From NCBI RefSeq assembly GCF_041897535.1, contig NZ_CP169217.1, positions 2,542,001 through 2,606,000 on the forward strand: a stretch of 64,000 nt of DNA. The letters are read 5' to 3'. Shown here in pieces: positions 34,255 through 42,060 of this stretch (position 1 is the first letter of the stretch; each line of letters begins with the position of its first letter). This stretch comes from Methylomicrobium lacus_A. Lineage in GTDB: Bacteria > Pseudomonadota > Gammaproteobacteria > Methylococcales > Methylomonadaceae. Under the pieces are notes generated by a model. The model saw only the letters and a list, made by a program, of their open reading frames with translations. It was not told where the DNA came from and made no database searches. The translations under genes and the position numbers were made by a program.

Positions 34255-35669
34255 AACCTTCACGTCTGACACAGTGTGGCGATTGGGTTCTCGATCGCTT
34301 TCCGCTTTCCAAGTTATGGAATGAACACATGGCGCATTACTATGCGCCGAAAAATTTCAACTTCTGGTATTTTTTCGGGTCGCTGGCGCTTCTGGTGCTG
34401 GTCAACCAGATCCTGACCGGCATTTTGTTGACGATGAACTACAAGCCGGACGCGAAGCTCGCATTCGATTCGGTCGAATACATCATGCGCGAGGTCAACT
34501 GGGGCTGGCTGATCCGCTACATGCACTCGACCGGCGCTTCCGCGTTTTTCATCGTAGTCTATCTGCACATGTTCCGCGGCCTGATGTACGGCTCGTTCAA
34601 GCATCCGCGCGAGCTGATCTGGATCTTCGGCATGTGCATCTTCGTCGCCTTGATGGCAGAAGCGTTCATGGGCTACCTGTTGCCTTGGGGGCAGATGTCC
34701 TACTGGGGCGCGCAGGTGATCATCTCGTTGTTCAGCGCGATTCCGGTGATCGGCGACGATTTGTCGCTGTGGATTCGCGGCGACTATGTGATCTCCGACG
34801 CGACCTTGAACCGCTTCTTCGCCTTCCATGTGATCGCGGTGCCTTTGGTGCTGGTGATGCTGGTGTTCCTGCACATCGTCGCGCTGCACGAAGTCGGCTC
34901 GAACAATCCCGACGGCGTCGAGATCAAGAAACAGAAGGACGCGAATGGCATCCCGCTCGACGGCATTCCGTTCCACCCTTACTACACGGTCAAGGACATC
35001 GTCGGCGTCGCAGTATTCCTGATATTTTTCTCGGTCGTGATCTTTTACATGCCGGAAATGCGCGGTTTCTTCCTGGAGCACGCGAACTTCATTCCGGCCG
35101 ACCCGATGAAGACGCCGGAGCATATCGCGCCGGTCTGGTACTTCACGCCGTTCTATTCGGTCCTGCGCGCGATTCCGGATAAATTCGCCGGTGTTATCGG
35201 CATGGGCGGCGCGATCGTCGTGCTGTTTTTCCTGCCTTGGCTCGACCGCGGCCTGGTCAAATCGGTGCGTTACCGCGGCGGTATCTATAAGAAGGCGTTG
35301 TTCCTGTTCGTGGTCAGCTTCCTGGTCCTCGGCTATCTGGGCACGCAGCCTCCAACCCCGGTCTCTACCATCATGGCCAGGGTCTGCACCGCGATCTATT
35401 TCGGCTTCTTCCTGTTGATGCCGATTTATACGCGTTGGGAGAAACTGAAGCCGGTGCCGACGCGGGTTACCGAGCAGCCTACCCTGGAAGATCGTCTGCG
35501 CGACGCGAAGAAAATTTACGATGAGGTCACCGTCGTGTTGCCGGCCACGCCTGAGCAGGTGCCATCGCTGCTGAGCAAATGCACCTTTCTCAGAAGAAGA
35601 CCGAACCCCGAAGGCATCCGCAAGGCCGCCAAGCGTTTTGCCAAAACCCTCAAAACGAGCCTCGATTGA
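34251..35669 (+). CDS. petB: Ubiquinol-cytochrome c reductase, cytochrome b subunit
   Basis: Full-length cytochrome b of 472 residues (not split). Eight or nine membrane helices are visible. The paired histidines for the two hemes are in MHSTGASAFFIVVYLHMFRG and the later FHVIAVPLVLVMLVFLHIVA. The Qo-site PEWY equivalent reads PVWYFTPFYSVLRAIP. The extended C-terminal tail after the last helix (about 60 residues, basic) is longer than in the mitochondrial protein. It overlaps petA by 4 bases and ends 1 base before petC. Confidence 0.97.
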   Translation: MKPSRLTQCGDWVLDRFPLSKLWNEHMAHYYAPKNFNFWYFFGSLALLVLVNQILTGILLTMNYKPDAKLAFDSVEYIMREVNWGWLIRYMHSTGASAFFIVVYLHMFRGLMYGSFKHPRELIWIFGMCIFVALMAEAFMGYLLPWGQMSYWGAQVIISLFSAIPVIGDDLSLWIRGDYVISDATLNRFFAFHVIAVPLVLVMLVFLHIVALHEVGSNNPDGVEIKKQKDANGIPLDGIPFHPYYTVKDIVGVAVFLIFFSVVIFYMPEMRGFFLEHANFIPADPMKTPEHIAPVWYFTPFYSVLRAIPDKFAGVIGMGGAIVVLFFLPWLDRGLVKSVRYRGGIYKKALFLFVVSFLVLGYLGTQPPTPVSTIMARVCTAIYFGFFLLMPIYTRWEKLKPVPTRVTEQPTLEDRLRDAKKIYDEVTVVLPATPEQVPSLLSKCTFLRRRPNPEGIRKAAKRFAKTLKTSLD

Positions 35670-35670
35670 T

Positions 35671-36396
35671 ATGAAAAGAATAATAACAACATTACTGCTG
35701 TTTTGTGCGCTGTCGGTGAACGGATACGCGTCGGAGGGGGTCGAACTGCAATCGGCCGACATCGATTTGTCCAATAAGGAATCTTTGCAGCGGGGCGCTA
35801 AAAACTTTGTCACCTACTGCCTCGGTTGCCATTCGATCAAATACATGCGCTACAAACGACTGGCGCAGGATTTGCAAATGGATGAGAAGAAGCTTCTGGT
35901 CCAGATAGCGCCGCAAAATGCCGGTATTTACGATCAGATGTTCACCGCAATGAACCGCCATGACTCGGAGAAATGGTTCGGACTCCAGCCCCCCGACCTG
36001 TCGGTGATTGCCCGTTCACGCGGCAAGGATTGGCTGTACAGCTATTTGAAAGGCTTCTATGTCGATCATGGCGCCCCGTTGGGAGTGAATAATACGGTCT
36101 TTCCCGATGTCGGCATGCCGAATGTGCTTTGGCAGTTGCAAGGACAACAGGAAGCGGTCGTGAAGATGGTCGATGGCAAGCAGGTCGTCGAAGGTCTGAC
36201 GCTGGTCAAGCCCGGCACTCTGTCCGAAAAAGAGTTTGACGATCTGGTGACCGATCTTGTAAATTTCCTGGTCTATGTCGGGGAGCCGATGCAACTCGAA
36301 AGAATCAGTCTCGGCAAGTATGTATTGCTTTTCCTGTTCCTGTTCCTGGGCATCGCTTACCAGCTCAAAAAGGAATACTGGAAGGACGTGCATTAA
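35671..36396 (+). CDS. petC: Ubiquinol-cytochrome c reductase, cytochrome c1 subunit
   Basis: Cytochrome c1 of about 241 residues. A signal peptide (RIITTLLLFCALSVNGYA) precedes the heme-binding CLGCH (Cys50, Cys53, His54), and the axial Met is likely in FPDVGMPNVLWQL. The C-terminal anchor is YVLLFLFLFLGIAYQLKKEY. The ATG at 35671 is used because upstream residues belong to the petB tail. The tail-anchored protein completes the bc1 complex. Two hairpins follow the stop codon. Confidence 0.97.
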   Translation: MKRIITTLLLFCALSVNGYASEGVELQSADIDLSNKESLQRGAKNFVTYCLGCHSIKYMRYKRLAQDLQMDEKKLLVQIAPQNAGIYDQMFTAMNRHDSEKWFGLQPPDLSVIARSRGKDWLYSYLKGFYVDHGAPLGVNNTVFPDVGMPNVLWQLQGQQEAVVKMVDGKQVVEGLTLVKPGTLSEKEFDDLVTDLVNFLVYVGEPMQLERISLGKYVLLFLFLFLGIAYQLKKEYWKDVH

Positions 36397-36401
36397 GCGA
36401 T

Positions 36402-36457
36402 CGGCTCTGTGTAGAGCCGTTTACATAACGTGGGCGATTCGGTTTGCGGATCGCCCA
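36402..36457 (+). terminator. Tandem hairpins after petABC
   Basis: CGGCTCT/AGAGCCG at 36402-36419, followed by TTT, and TGGGCGAT/ATCGCCCA at 36431-36457. Together they may end the pet transcript before the sspA promoter (TATAAT at 36477-36482). T-runs are short, so this is tentative. Confidence 0.45.
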
Positions 36458-36526
36458 AATCTGTTTGTCTGAATGTTATAATGCCTCGTTTCAGCGTTTT
36501 GCACGTTCTAAAGAGGTTGTTAATTA

Positions 36527-37162
36527 GTGACCAATTTATTTAACAATAAATCTGTGATGACTCTATTCTCTTCTCCCACATGCGCAATGAGCCATTCCGT
36601 TCGCTTTGTATTGCACGAGAAAGCGATCGTCGCAGACATCGAATATTATGATCCGAGCAATCCGCCCGAGGATTTGCTCGAACTGAATCCGACCGGCATC
36701 TCGCCGACCCTGGTCGAGCGCGATCTGGTGCTTTATGACTCCCGGATCATCATGGAATATCTGGACGAGCGTTTTCCGCATCCGCCTTTGCATCAGATGG
36801 ACCCGGTTTCGCGCGCGAATGCGCGGATGCTGATCAAGCGGATCGATCAGGACTGGTATCAATTACTCGATGAAATTTTGTTCTCCGGCGAGAAAAAGTC
36901 CGCCCGCGCGAAGAAAATGCTGAAGGAGAGCCTGCTGTCGTCCGCGCCGATTTTCGCGGCCCGGCCGTTTTTCATGAGCGACGAATTTTCGCTGATCGAC
37001 TGCGCGCTGGCGCCGTTATTGTGGCGATTGCCGATGCTGGGCATCGATGTCTCGACGCCGAACGAAGCGATTACCCAATACGCCGAGCGCATCTTCAGAC
37101 GGCCTGCCTTCAAGCGCAGCCTGAGCGACGCCGAAAAAGACATGGCGCAACTGCCGAAATGA
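36527..37162 (+). CDS. sspA: Stringent starvation protein A
   Basis: GST-fold protein of 211 residues that binds RNA polymerase in starved cells. It starts at a GTG codon (TNLFNNKSVMTLFSSPTC). Typical features: SPTCAMSHSVRFVLHEK, NPTGISPTLVERDLVLYDSR, IMEYLDERFPHPPLHQMDP, and LIDCALAPLLWRLP. It follows the pet genes, an arrangement seen in many gammaproteobacteria, and its stop overlaps the sspB start by 4 bases. Confidence 0.95.
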   Translation: MTNLFNNKSVMTLFSSPTCAMSHSVRFVLHEKAIVADIEYYDPSNPPEDLLELNPTGISPTLVERDLVLYDSRIIMEYLDERFPHPPLHQMDPVSRANARMLIKRIDQDWYQLLDEILFSGEKKSARAKKMLKESLLSSAPIFAARPFFMSDEFSLIDCALAPLLWRLPMLGIDVSTPNEAITQYAERIFRRPAFKRSLSDAEKDMAQLPK

Positions 37163-37548
37163 CCTCGCTGAAGCCTTATTTGATCCGTTCGGTTTACGAG
37201 TGGATCACCGATAACGACATGACGCCGTATCTTCTGGTCAATGCCGAACATCCCGGCGCGCTCGTGCCGCGCGAATTTGTCGAGGACGGCAAGATCGTTT
37301 TGAACCTGCGGCCGGCGGCGGTTGAGGCGTTGTCGCTCGGCAATCAGGAGATCGAATTCAATGCCCGTTTCGGCGGCGTCGCCCGGCATATTTTTGTGCC
37401 GGTCCGCGCGGTTCTCGCGCTTTACGCGAGAGAAAACGGCAAGGGCATGGTCTTCGATCCGGAGGAAGAAAGCACGGACGACACGCCGCCTGAAACGCCG
37501 GATACCAAGCCGCCGGCAGGCCGGCCGCAGTTGAAGGTCGTCAAATAA
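37159..37548 (+). CDS. sspB: ClpXP specificity-enhancing factor SspB
   Basis: Adaptor of 129 residues that delivers ssrA-tagged peptides to ClpXP. Core motifs are SVYEWITDNDMTPYLLVNA, IVLNLRPAAVEALSLG and FNARFGGVARHIFVPV. A linker then leads to a C-terminal ClpX-tethering tail, RPQLKVVK, as in other SspB proteins. The ATG at 37159 overlaps the sspA stop (ATGA), so the two are co-translated; the longer upstream frame is not used. Confidence 0.94.
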   Translation: MTSLKPYLIRSVYEWITDNDMTPYLLVNAEHPGALVPREFVEDGKIVLNLRPAAVEALSLGNQEIEFNARFGGVARHIFVPVRAVLALYARENGKGMVFDPEEESTDDTPPETPDTKPPAGRPQLKVVK

Positions 37549-37641
37549 GGCGCGGACGAACGATTAATGTTTCGGGCTTGGAATTTCGCAAAAAATCCGT
37601 TATAATTTCGCTTCTATTTCTCCAGATCATATTATCTGTAT

Positions 37642-37717
37642 GGGGGGTTAGCTCAGTTGGTAGAGCAGTGGACTCTTAATCCATAGGTCCAGGGTTCGAG
37701 TCCCTGACCCCCCACCA
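37642..37717 (+). tRNA. tRNA-Lys (anticodon CTT)
   Basis: A 76-nt tRNA with encoded CCA. Acceptor GGGGGGT pairs with ACCCCCC. The D-arm is GCTCAGTTGGTAGAGC, the anticodon stem GTGGA/TCCAT holds the loop CTCTTAA (anticodon CTT), and the T-loop reads GGTTCGAGTCC. It stands alone between sspB and the lipoprotein gene. Confidence 0.96.
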
Positions 37718-37887
37718 TTCATTCCTGGCATGGCAGTTCAGATTGCCTGCCGTCGTTTTCTCCGCATTGCCTTAGATTGATTGAGGCGGATTTCCTAAAA
37801 TTTGCAAAGGCATGCTTCAAATAGCGTCGGGATTCGTTCTTGCGCTCAGTGTCGCCCATTTTTAAATGCATTAGAGTCATTCTTGTC

Positions 37888-38670
37888 ATGAATCTATCTC
37901 ACTCCCGGCAAATTTTTCGCATCGCGTTGGCCCTGTTGCTGACTCTCTCGTTGACCGGCTGTATTTACTGGTGGCGCGCCTATCAGACCTATGTGCAAAT
38001 GAGCGAATTCGATCGCTATTTCAAGGTCGTGGCCGCCGACGATTTCACCTTGCATTTCAAAGAACCGATCATGTACAGCGATGATTTTGTCTCGCTGGCC
38101 AAGCTGCATGCCAGCGAGGAAAAGGCGACGCCGAGCGGCAAGCGCTGGCGCTACTGGTTTCGCAAGGTCGATAAAAAAGGCAAGCTGGTCGAGCCGAAGA
38201 TCGAGTTCTATTCCGATTTGAACTTCAACAAGCAAGACCGGATCACCGACTGGTCATTTTCATCCCTCTTTCTCGAAATCGCCCCGCCGAAATTCCTCGA
38301 GGTTTCCTTGCGTTCGATAGGCGGCGCGGATATCAATGAAGAAAAAATGCAGTTGAAGGCCGATACCTCGCGCATCGGCAAGATTACGGCGGAACTGCCG
38401 CGCAAGGATAAGATCGTCGAGAAGCTGGGCGAGCCCTTGCGCATCGACAAGGACAAGGATCAGGAGGTTTATGTGTATCATTTCAAGCTGGCTACGCACG
38501 GTATCGAAGAAGGCTATGAAGACCGCGAACTGACGGAAATCAACCTCAGCTTCGACGATAAAACACAGGAGCTGACCCGGATGTCTGGCCGCTTTGCGGG
38601 GCTCAAGATCTCGATCAACTACGGGAATCTGGTCAAGAGGGTGCCCGAGCCAGCCCGGGCGGCAAATTAG
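37888..38670 (+). CDS. Lipoprotein of unknown function
   Basis: A 260-residue predicted lipoprotein. The signal LALLLTLSLTGC ends in a lipobox, then a mature part IYWWRAYQTYVQMSEFDRYF begins with aromatic residues. The rest is a mix of strands and charged helices without a known motif. The ATG at 37888 is preferred over an in-frame TTG at 37840. The protein probably sits in the inner or outer membrane on the periplasmic side. No neighbour suggests its job. A family assignment is not possible from reading. Confidence 0.75.
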   Translation: MNLSHSRQIFRIALALLLTLSLTGCIYWWRAYQTYVQMSEFDRYFKVVAADDFTLHFKEPIMYSDDFVSLAKLHASEEKATPSGKRWRYWFRKVDKKGKLVEPKIEFYSDLNFNKQDRITDWSFSSLFLEIAPPKFLEVSLRSIGGADINEEKMQLKADTSRIGKITAELPRKDKIVEKLGEPLRIDKDKDQEVYVYHFKLATHGIEEGYEDRELTEINLSFDDKTQELTRMSGRFAGLKISINYGNLVKRVPEPARAAN

Positions 38671-38865
38671 CGGGCGGTTGTAGGTATTTGTACTGATTGT
38701 GCCGGGGTGCGACATAATAAACAATGGTAAAAGGCATCGGCAAAGATTTACAATACAATAAAGCTTATCGGTTCGCGCGCAGGCAGACGGGTTCTTGTCG
38801 CGGCGCATTTGGGTGAAGCAAGGGCCGAGGCTTTATTTCGCAATAATCAGGAGAGGTAAATCATC

Positions 38866-39222
38866 ATGCAAATTCCGTTACAGATCATTTTTCGAGGTAT
38901 TGAGCCGTCAGAAGCGGTTGAGGCGAGAATTCGAGAAAAAGTCGCCAAGCTCGAAAGGTTTCACTCGCACATGATGAGTTGCAGGGTCGCGGTGGAGGCT
39001 GGGCATCACCATCATCATCAAGGCAATCTGTATCATATTCGCATCGACATCACCACGCCGGGCAAAGAAATCGTGATCAGCCGTGAGCGTCATGATAATC
39101 AGGCCCACGAAGACGTGTATGTCGCCATCCGCGACGCGTTCAACGCCGCCGCAAGACAGCTCGAGGATTATGTGCGCGTGCAGCGCGGCGAGGTGAAAAC
39201 CCACTCGGCGCCGGAGGAATGA
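38866..39222 (+). CDS. HPF/RaiA-family ribosome-associated protein
   Basis: A 118-residue protein of the S30AE/sigma-54-modulation family. The single S30AE domain is visible (LQIIFRGIEPSEAVEARIRE, then KVAKLERFHSHMMSCRVAVE) with the later VYVAIRDAFNAAARQLEDY. It lacks the long C-terminal extension of long HPF, so it belongs to the short type that binds ribosomes in stationary phase. A natural run of five histidines (GHHHHHQG) occurs at about residues 46-53. The ribosome site CAGGAGAGG lies before the ATG. A strong terminator follows at 39329-39364. Confidence 0.88.
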   Translation: MQIPLQIIFRGIEPSEAVEARIREKVAKLERFHSHMMSCRVAVEAGHHHHHQGNLYHIRIDITTPGKEIVISRERHDNQAHEDVYVAIRDAFNAAARQLEDYVRVQRGEVKTHSAPEE

Positions 39223-39328
39223 GCTGCGAATTGCAGTCTTAGTGCCGGCAATCAAAAGAAGGCTTGAGTCGATGGCTTGAGTGCAGGAGGGAGGGTAAAA
39301 TCCTCCCTCTGGTTGGATTCCGGCATAA

Positions 39329-39364
39329 AAAAACCCGCTAAGACGTTAAACCTAGCGGGTTTTT
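39329..39364. terminator. Terminator, original 3' hairpin of the tRNA-Leu unit
   Basis: Perfect stem AAAAACCCGCTA with TAGCGGGTTTTT, 12-base loop. It lies at the left junction of the integrative element. Before integration it would have stood just after tRNA-Leu on the minus strand. In its present place it also ends the HPF/RaiA transcript on the plus strand. Confidence 0.85.
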
Positions 39365-39417
39365 GGAGTTCTTTGCACGGCTCTGAACCATAATCTGGTA
39401 CGAGGGTCGGAATCGAA
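39355..39417. repeat. Left attachment-site repeat (attL)
   Basis: 63 of 64 positions match the right copy at 45883-45946, the only difference being one missing C in the tRNA 3' part (GGTACGAGGG against GGTACCGAGGG). It covers the T-arm and acceptor end of tRNA-Leu plus 41 bp of downstream sequence. Confidence 0.92.
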
Positions 39418-39856
39418 TAACTAGAAAAATCAAGCATTACAGCTTGTATTTTTAAAAGCTACTGTAAAAGTTACTGCACTTCTTTATTGCAGCCTCAAGA
39501 TTCTGGCTGTAATCGCAAAAATTTCATCCTTCCTGCTTTTTCATCCGCAATGGTTGCGGTTGCTAATTGACACAAAAAATCGATGTTACCCGGCCCCAAC
39601 ATCTAAAACCAAAAAAACTATGATTGGTTTACTTTTGTGACTAGACCAATATCAGTTAAGCCTTTATAGGTTAGTCGTTGCTTAGATAGAAAGGTACTTC
39701 TAAAAGGTTGTAAGTGTGCGTAAACTTACAAGGCGCTACAGTTAAATATACCATTTTCTTTGTGCGGGGTTTAATTTAGAAAATAAATAGTAAGCGCTTA
39801 ACAGTAAGTGATAATGTGTTTAGGGTAGTATGGGGGAAGGCTTTTTTGTGTAAATG
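39418..39856. other. Intergenic region at the left end of the element
   Basis: AT-rich, between attL and the end of the cargo nuclease gene. It contains several partial matches to TAAGCGCTTA-like runs (about 39792-39801) but no reading frame worth calling. The left end may hold accessory integrase-binding sites. Confidence 0.45.
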
Positions 39857-41350
39857 TTAGATATTAAATATTTTTGAAAATGATAAATCACCGGCTAGAA
39901 AGCTTACTAGGCAATCACCATTCCATAGCTCAATATCATGTGATTCAGCTAATTTAATTGCGCTATTCAAAAAAGAATTGTTTGTAATTACTATGCCCAT
40001 GTCACCAGCATAGTAGCCGATTGCTCCTATAGTTTCTTGAACGGCTTTAAGATTAACTTTTGACTTAAATCTCTTACATTGAACTATTACCTTGGTTCCT
40101 TCGGTATTTTCTACAATCAAATCAGCGCCAAAATCACCTGTTTTAGGCGTAGATTTTACTTGAAAGCCCATTAAGGAAAATTTATCCATAAGCAGATTTT
40201 CAAATTCTGTGCCGGATAATTCATCGATCTTAGAAAAATCAAGGGAAAAAATAAATTTCAGTTTTTCTCTTTGCTCAAGACGTTTAATATCGGCCTGTAT
40301 AATAGGAATGGAAGGGTGATAAGGTTCTTTTTCAATTAATTTTGTAATTAACTTGAGCCCGCTTTCTAAATTGCCTTGTTTGATTGCGTTGCTGGCTAAT
40401 AAACTAAGTCTGTTAGAATTAATAAAGACTCTTTCATCAATAGTATATAGCATCAAAGCATGATCTATTGCTCCCATGTCGATCAATAGATCGCCTATAA
40501 AATAAAAAACCTCAAAATCTAATTTCTTATTAAAATCTAAATCATTGATTTCATTATCCTCATAATAGATGTCGCGAAATAAATCACAATAGAGATTTTG
40601 CAATAAATCAAAATTAATTAAAAAATAAATTATTTCTATTAAAGCTGCGGTATAACTTTTTTCCTTTTTTCTTTGATCAATCAAGTTTCCTATGTTTGTA
40701 GTTGCCCTATATATGTTTATATGATAATCTTTTATTATCCATTCTGGAATGTCGGTTTTTTTGCTAAATTTTATTTCAGATAGGTTGTTGTGCAGACTAT
40801 AAAGTTCTTTTTGTTTGGCATTGGAAGTAATTGCGTTAAACTTTACATAATTAGTAATATTTTTTGCAGCAACAAACCATTGTATTAGATGCTTAGAGCT
40901 ATGTTGAATATAATTTTGAGACATTGTTTGATTGTCTGTTGTCCCTTTTAAAGAAGCTCGTACTGTTTCTGGGAGCAAGTCAAAACATAAATCTATCAAT
41001 TGTCCTATTTTTATTAATTCCTCCTGTGCTTCAATTGTTTTGGCTTCAGCATATTCTAATGCCTCTTTCTCCCTTTCTAGTGCCTCTTTTTCCCTGGCTA
41101 TAGTTTCAGATTTCTTCCTTTCTAGTGCCTCTTTTTCCCTCTCCTTTAATGCGCTTACTGTCATTGCCCGTTGTTCTGGTCTGAGTCGTTGACGGAATAG
41201 CTTTGAAAGATGTTTCCGCATTTGTTGATTAAGTTCATCATGAGCTGCACAGGAAAATCCAGCCTTATTTAAATCCTCTAAAACTTGCTTCAATGGAATT
41301 TCAGAAATCTTTGCATATTGCTGCACTGTTTGTTCTTTTGTTTTTGTCAT
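39857..41350 (-). CDS. Putative defence protein: IF2-N-like, coiled coil, TPR-like, Mrr-type nuclease
   Basis: A 497-residue cargo protein. Residues 8-50 (VQQYAKISEIPLKQVLEDLN, then KAGFSC) resemble the winged-helix IF-2 N-terminal domain. Residues 65-112 are a highly charged coiled coil built of EREKEALER-type repeats. Residues 113-370 are helical, with a TPR-like part at about 285-345. Residues 378-485 form an Mrr-type PD-(D/E)xK domain: Glu382 or Glu384, Asp410 in GDFGADLIV, and the QCK motif 424-426. Mrr domains cut modified or foreign DNA. The architecture suggests a restriction-like anti-phage effector; no methylase accompanies it. Its job and target are inferred. Confidence 0.82.
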   Translation of the reverse strand: MTKTKEQTVQQYAKISEIPLKQVLEDLNKAGFSCAAHDELNQQMRKHLSKLFRQRLRPEQRAMTVSALKEREKEALERKKSETIAREKEALEREKEALEYAEAKTIEAQEELIKIGQLIDLCFDLLPETVRASLKGTTDNQTMSQNYIQHSSKHLIQWFVAAKNITNYVKFNAITSNAKQKELYSLHNNLSEIKFSKKTDIPEWIIKDYHINIYRATTNIGNLIDQRKKEKSYTAALIEIIYFLINFDLLQNLYCDLFRDIYYEDNEINDLDFNKKLDFEVFYFIGDLLIDMGAIDHALMLYTIDERVFINSNRLSLLASNAIKQGNLESGLKLITKLIEKEPYHPSIPIIQADIKRLEQREKLKFIFSLDFSKIDELSGTEFENLLMDKFSLMGFQVKSTPKTGDFGADLIVENTEGTKVIVQCKRFKSKVNLKAVQETIGAIGYYAGDMGIVITNNSFLNSAIKLAESHDIELWNGDCLVSFLAGDLSFSKIFNI

Positions 41351-41939
41351 ATATTTAAATACTAAATTAATATAAGCATCCTTATTTAAACATATGGGTG
41401 TTATGAATAAGGAGGTGGGTCAAGTTGTTTGAGTTGTAAATATAAGTTTATTTTTATTTTTTACCAAAATATATTTGTTATAGGGAAGATAATATTTATT
41501 TTCTATATCAAATCTTTTTTTAAAAAAGTATATTTAACTATGGCGTTATGCGAGTTTACGTATGCAAGCTACCTCACAGAAGTGCCTTTCTCGACATATC
41601 ATTTAAGCGAAATTAACTATCACTCTAAACGTATCATCAATGCTTAAAAAACAGATGTTAAATGGTAGGAAAATGGGAATAATGCCATGAAATAGCCTTC
41701 AATGGCAAAAAAAAGTAAAAACAGCCGCTTTTTGCTAGCCAAGATTGTAGATATATCGTAAAAATATCATAGTTTTAGGGTGGCGATGTCTTGTTTTTTT
41801 TTAGGATGTTATTAGGGCAAACCATCCTTTGAGTCTTTTAAAGAAGGTGTAACGAGTGTGTAAGCGCCTAACAACAATTCAACTGTCATTTAGGTTCTGT
41901 AGCCAAACGATAGCTGGCTCGTTAAAACTAAATAATGCA
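41351..41939. other. AT-rich non-coding region between the nuclease and the repeat cluster
   Basis: Promoter region of the cargo nuclease on the minus strand, rich in A/T tracts. A plus-strand frame (41429-41647) encodes a low-complexity Phe/Ile/Lys stretch and is not accepted as a gene. No RNA gene or attachment site is recognised. Confidence 0.5.
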
Positions 41940-41964
41940 GACTTGTTGTAATGCGCTTACCAGT

Positions 41965-42060
41965 GAACAGGTTACGAACGTCATGAACACTTCTAAAGAA
42001 GTGTGTTCATGTTCGTTCGCCTAAACCCGAACATTTGTTCACTTTTGTTCGTTTCCGTTC
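41965..42060. repeat. Cluster of phased GAAC/GTTC repeats, possible origin or control region
   Basis: GAAC occurs at 41965, 41976, 41985 and 42029; GTTC at 42005, 42011, 42015, 42037, 42047 and 42057. Many spacings are close to 10 bp, i.e. one helix turn. Several have the context AGTGAACA, or TGTTCACT on the other strand. It sits at the 3' end of the RepA-type gene. Phage P4 origin iterons, as I recall them, have the related form GGTGAACAG. A replication origin is a guess. Confidence 0.55.

Noticed and set aside
34314..35813. 499-codon minus-strand frame opposite petB
   Set aside because: Shadow of cytochrome b with compositional bias and no family features; petA-petB-petC spacing and motifs fix the real strand.
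41411..41422. GAGGTGGGTCAA, also found at the right edge of the IS66-type element (14731-14742)
   Set aside because: Only 12 bases match, no inverted repeat or transposase remnant accompanies it; probably chance.
41429..41647. 72-codon plus-strand frame in the AT-rich gap
   Set aside because: Low-complexity Phe/Ile/Lys stretch, no ribosome site, opposite to all other element genes.
41429..42038. Toxin-antitoxin pair or second cargo gene in the element
   Set aside because: No two short overlapping frames with ribosome sites could be found there.
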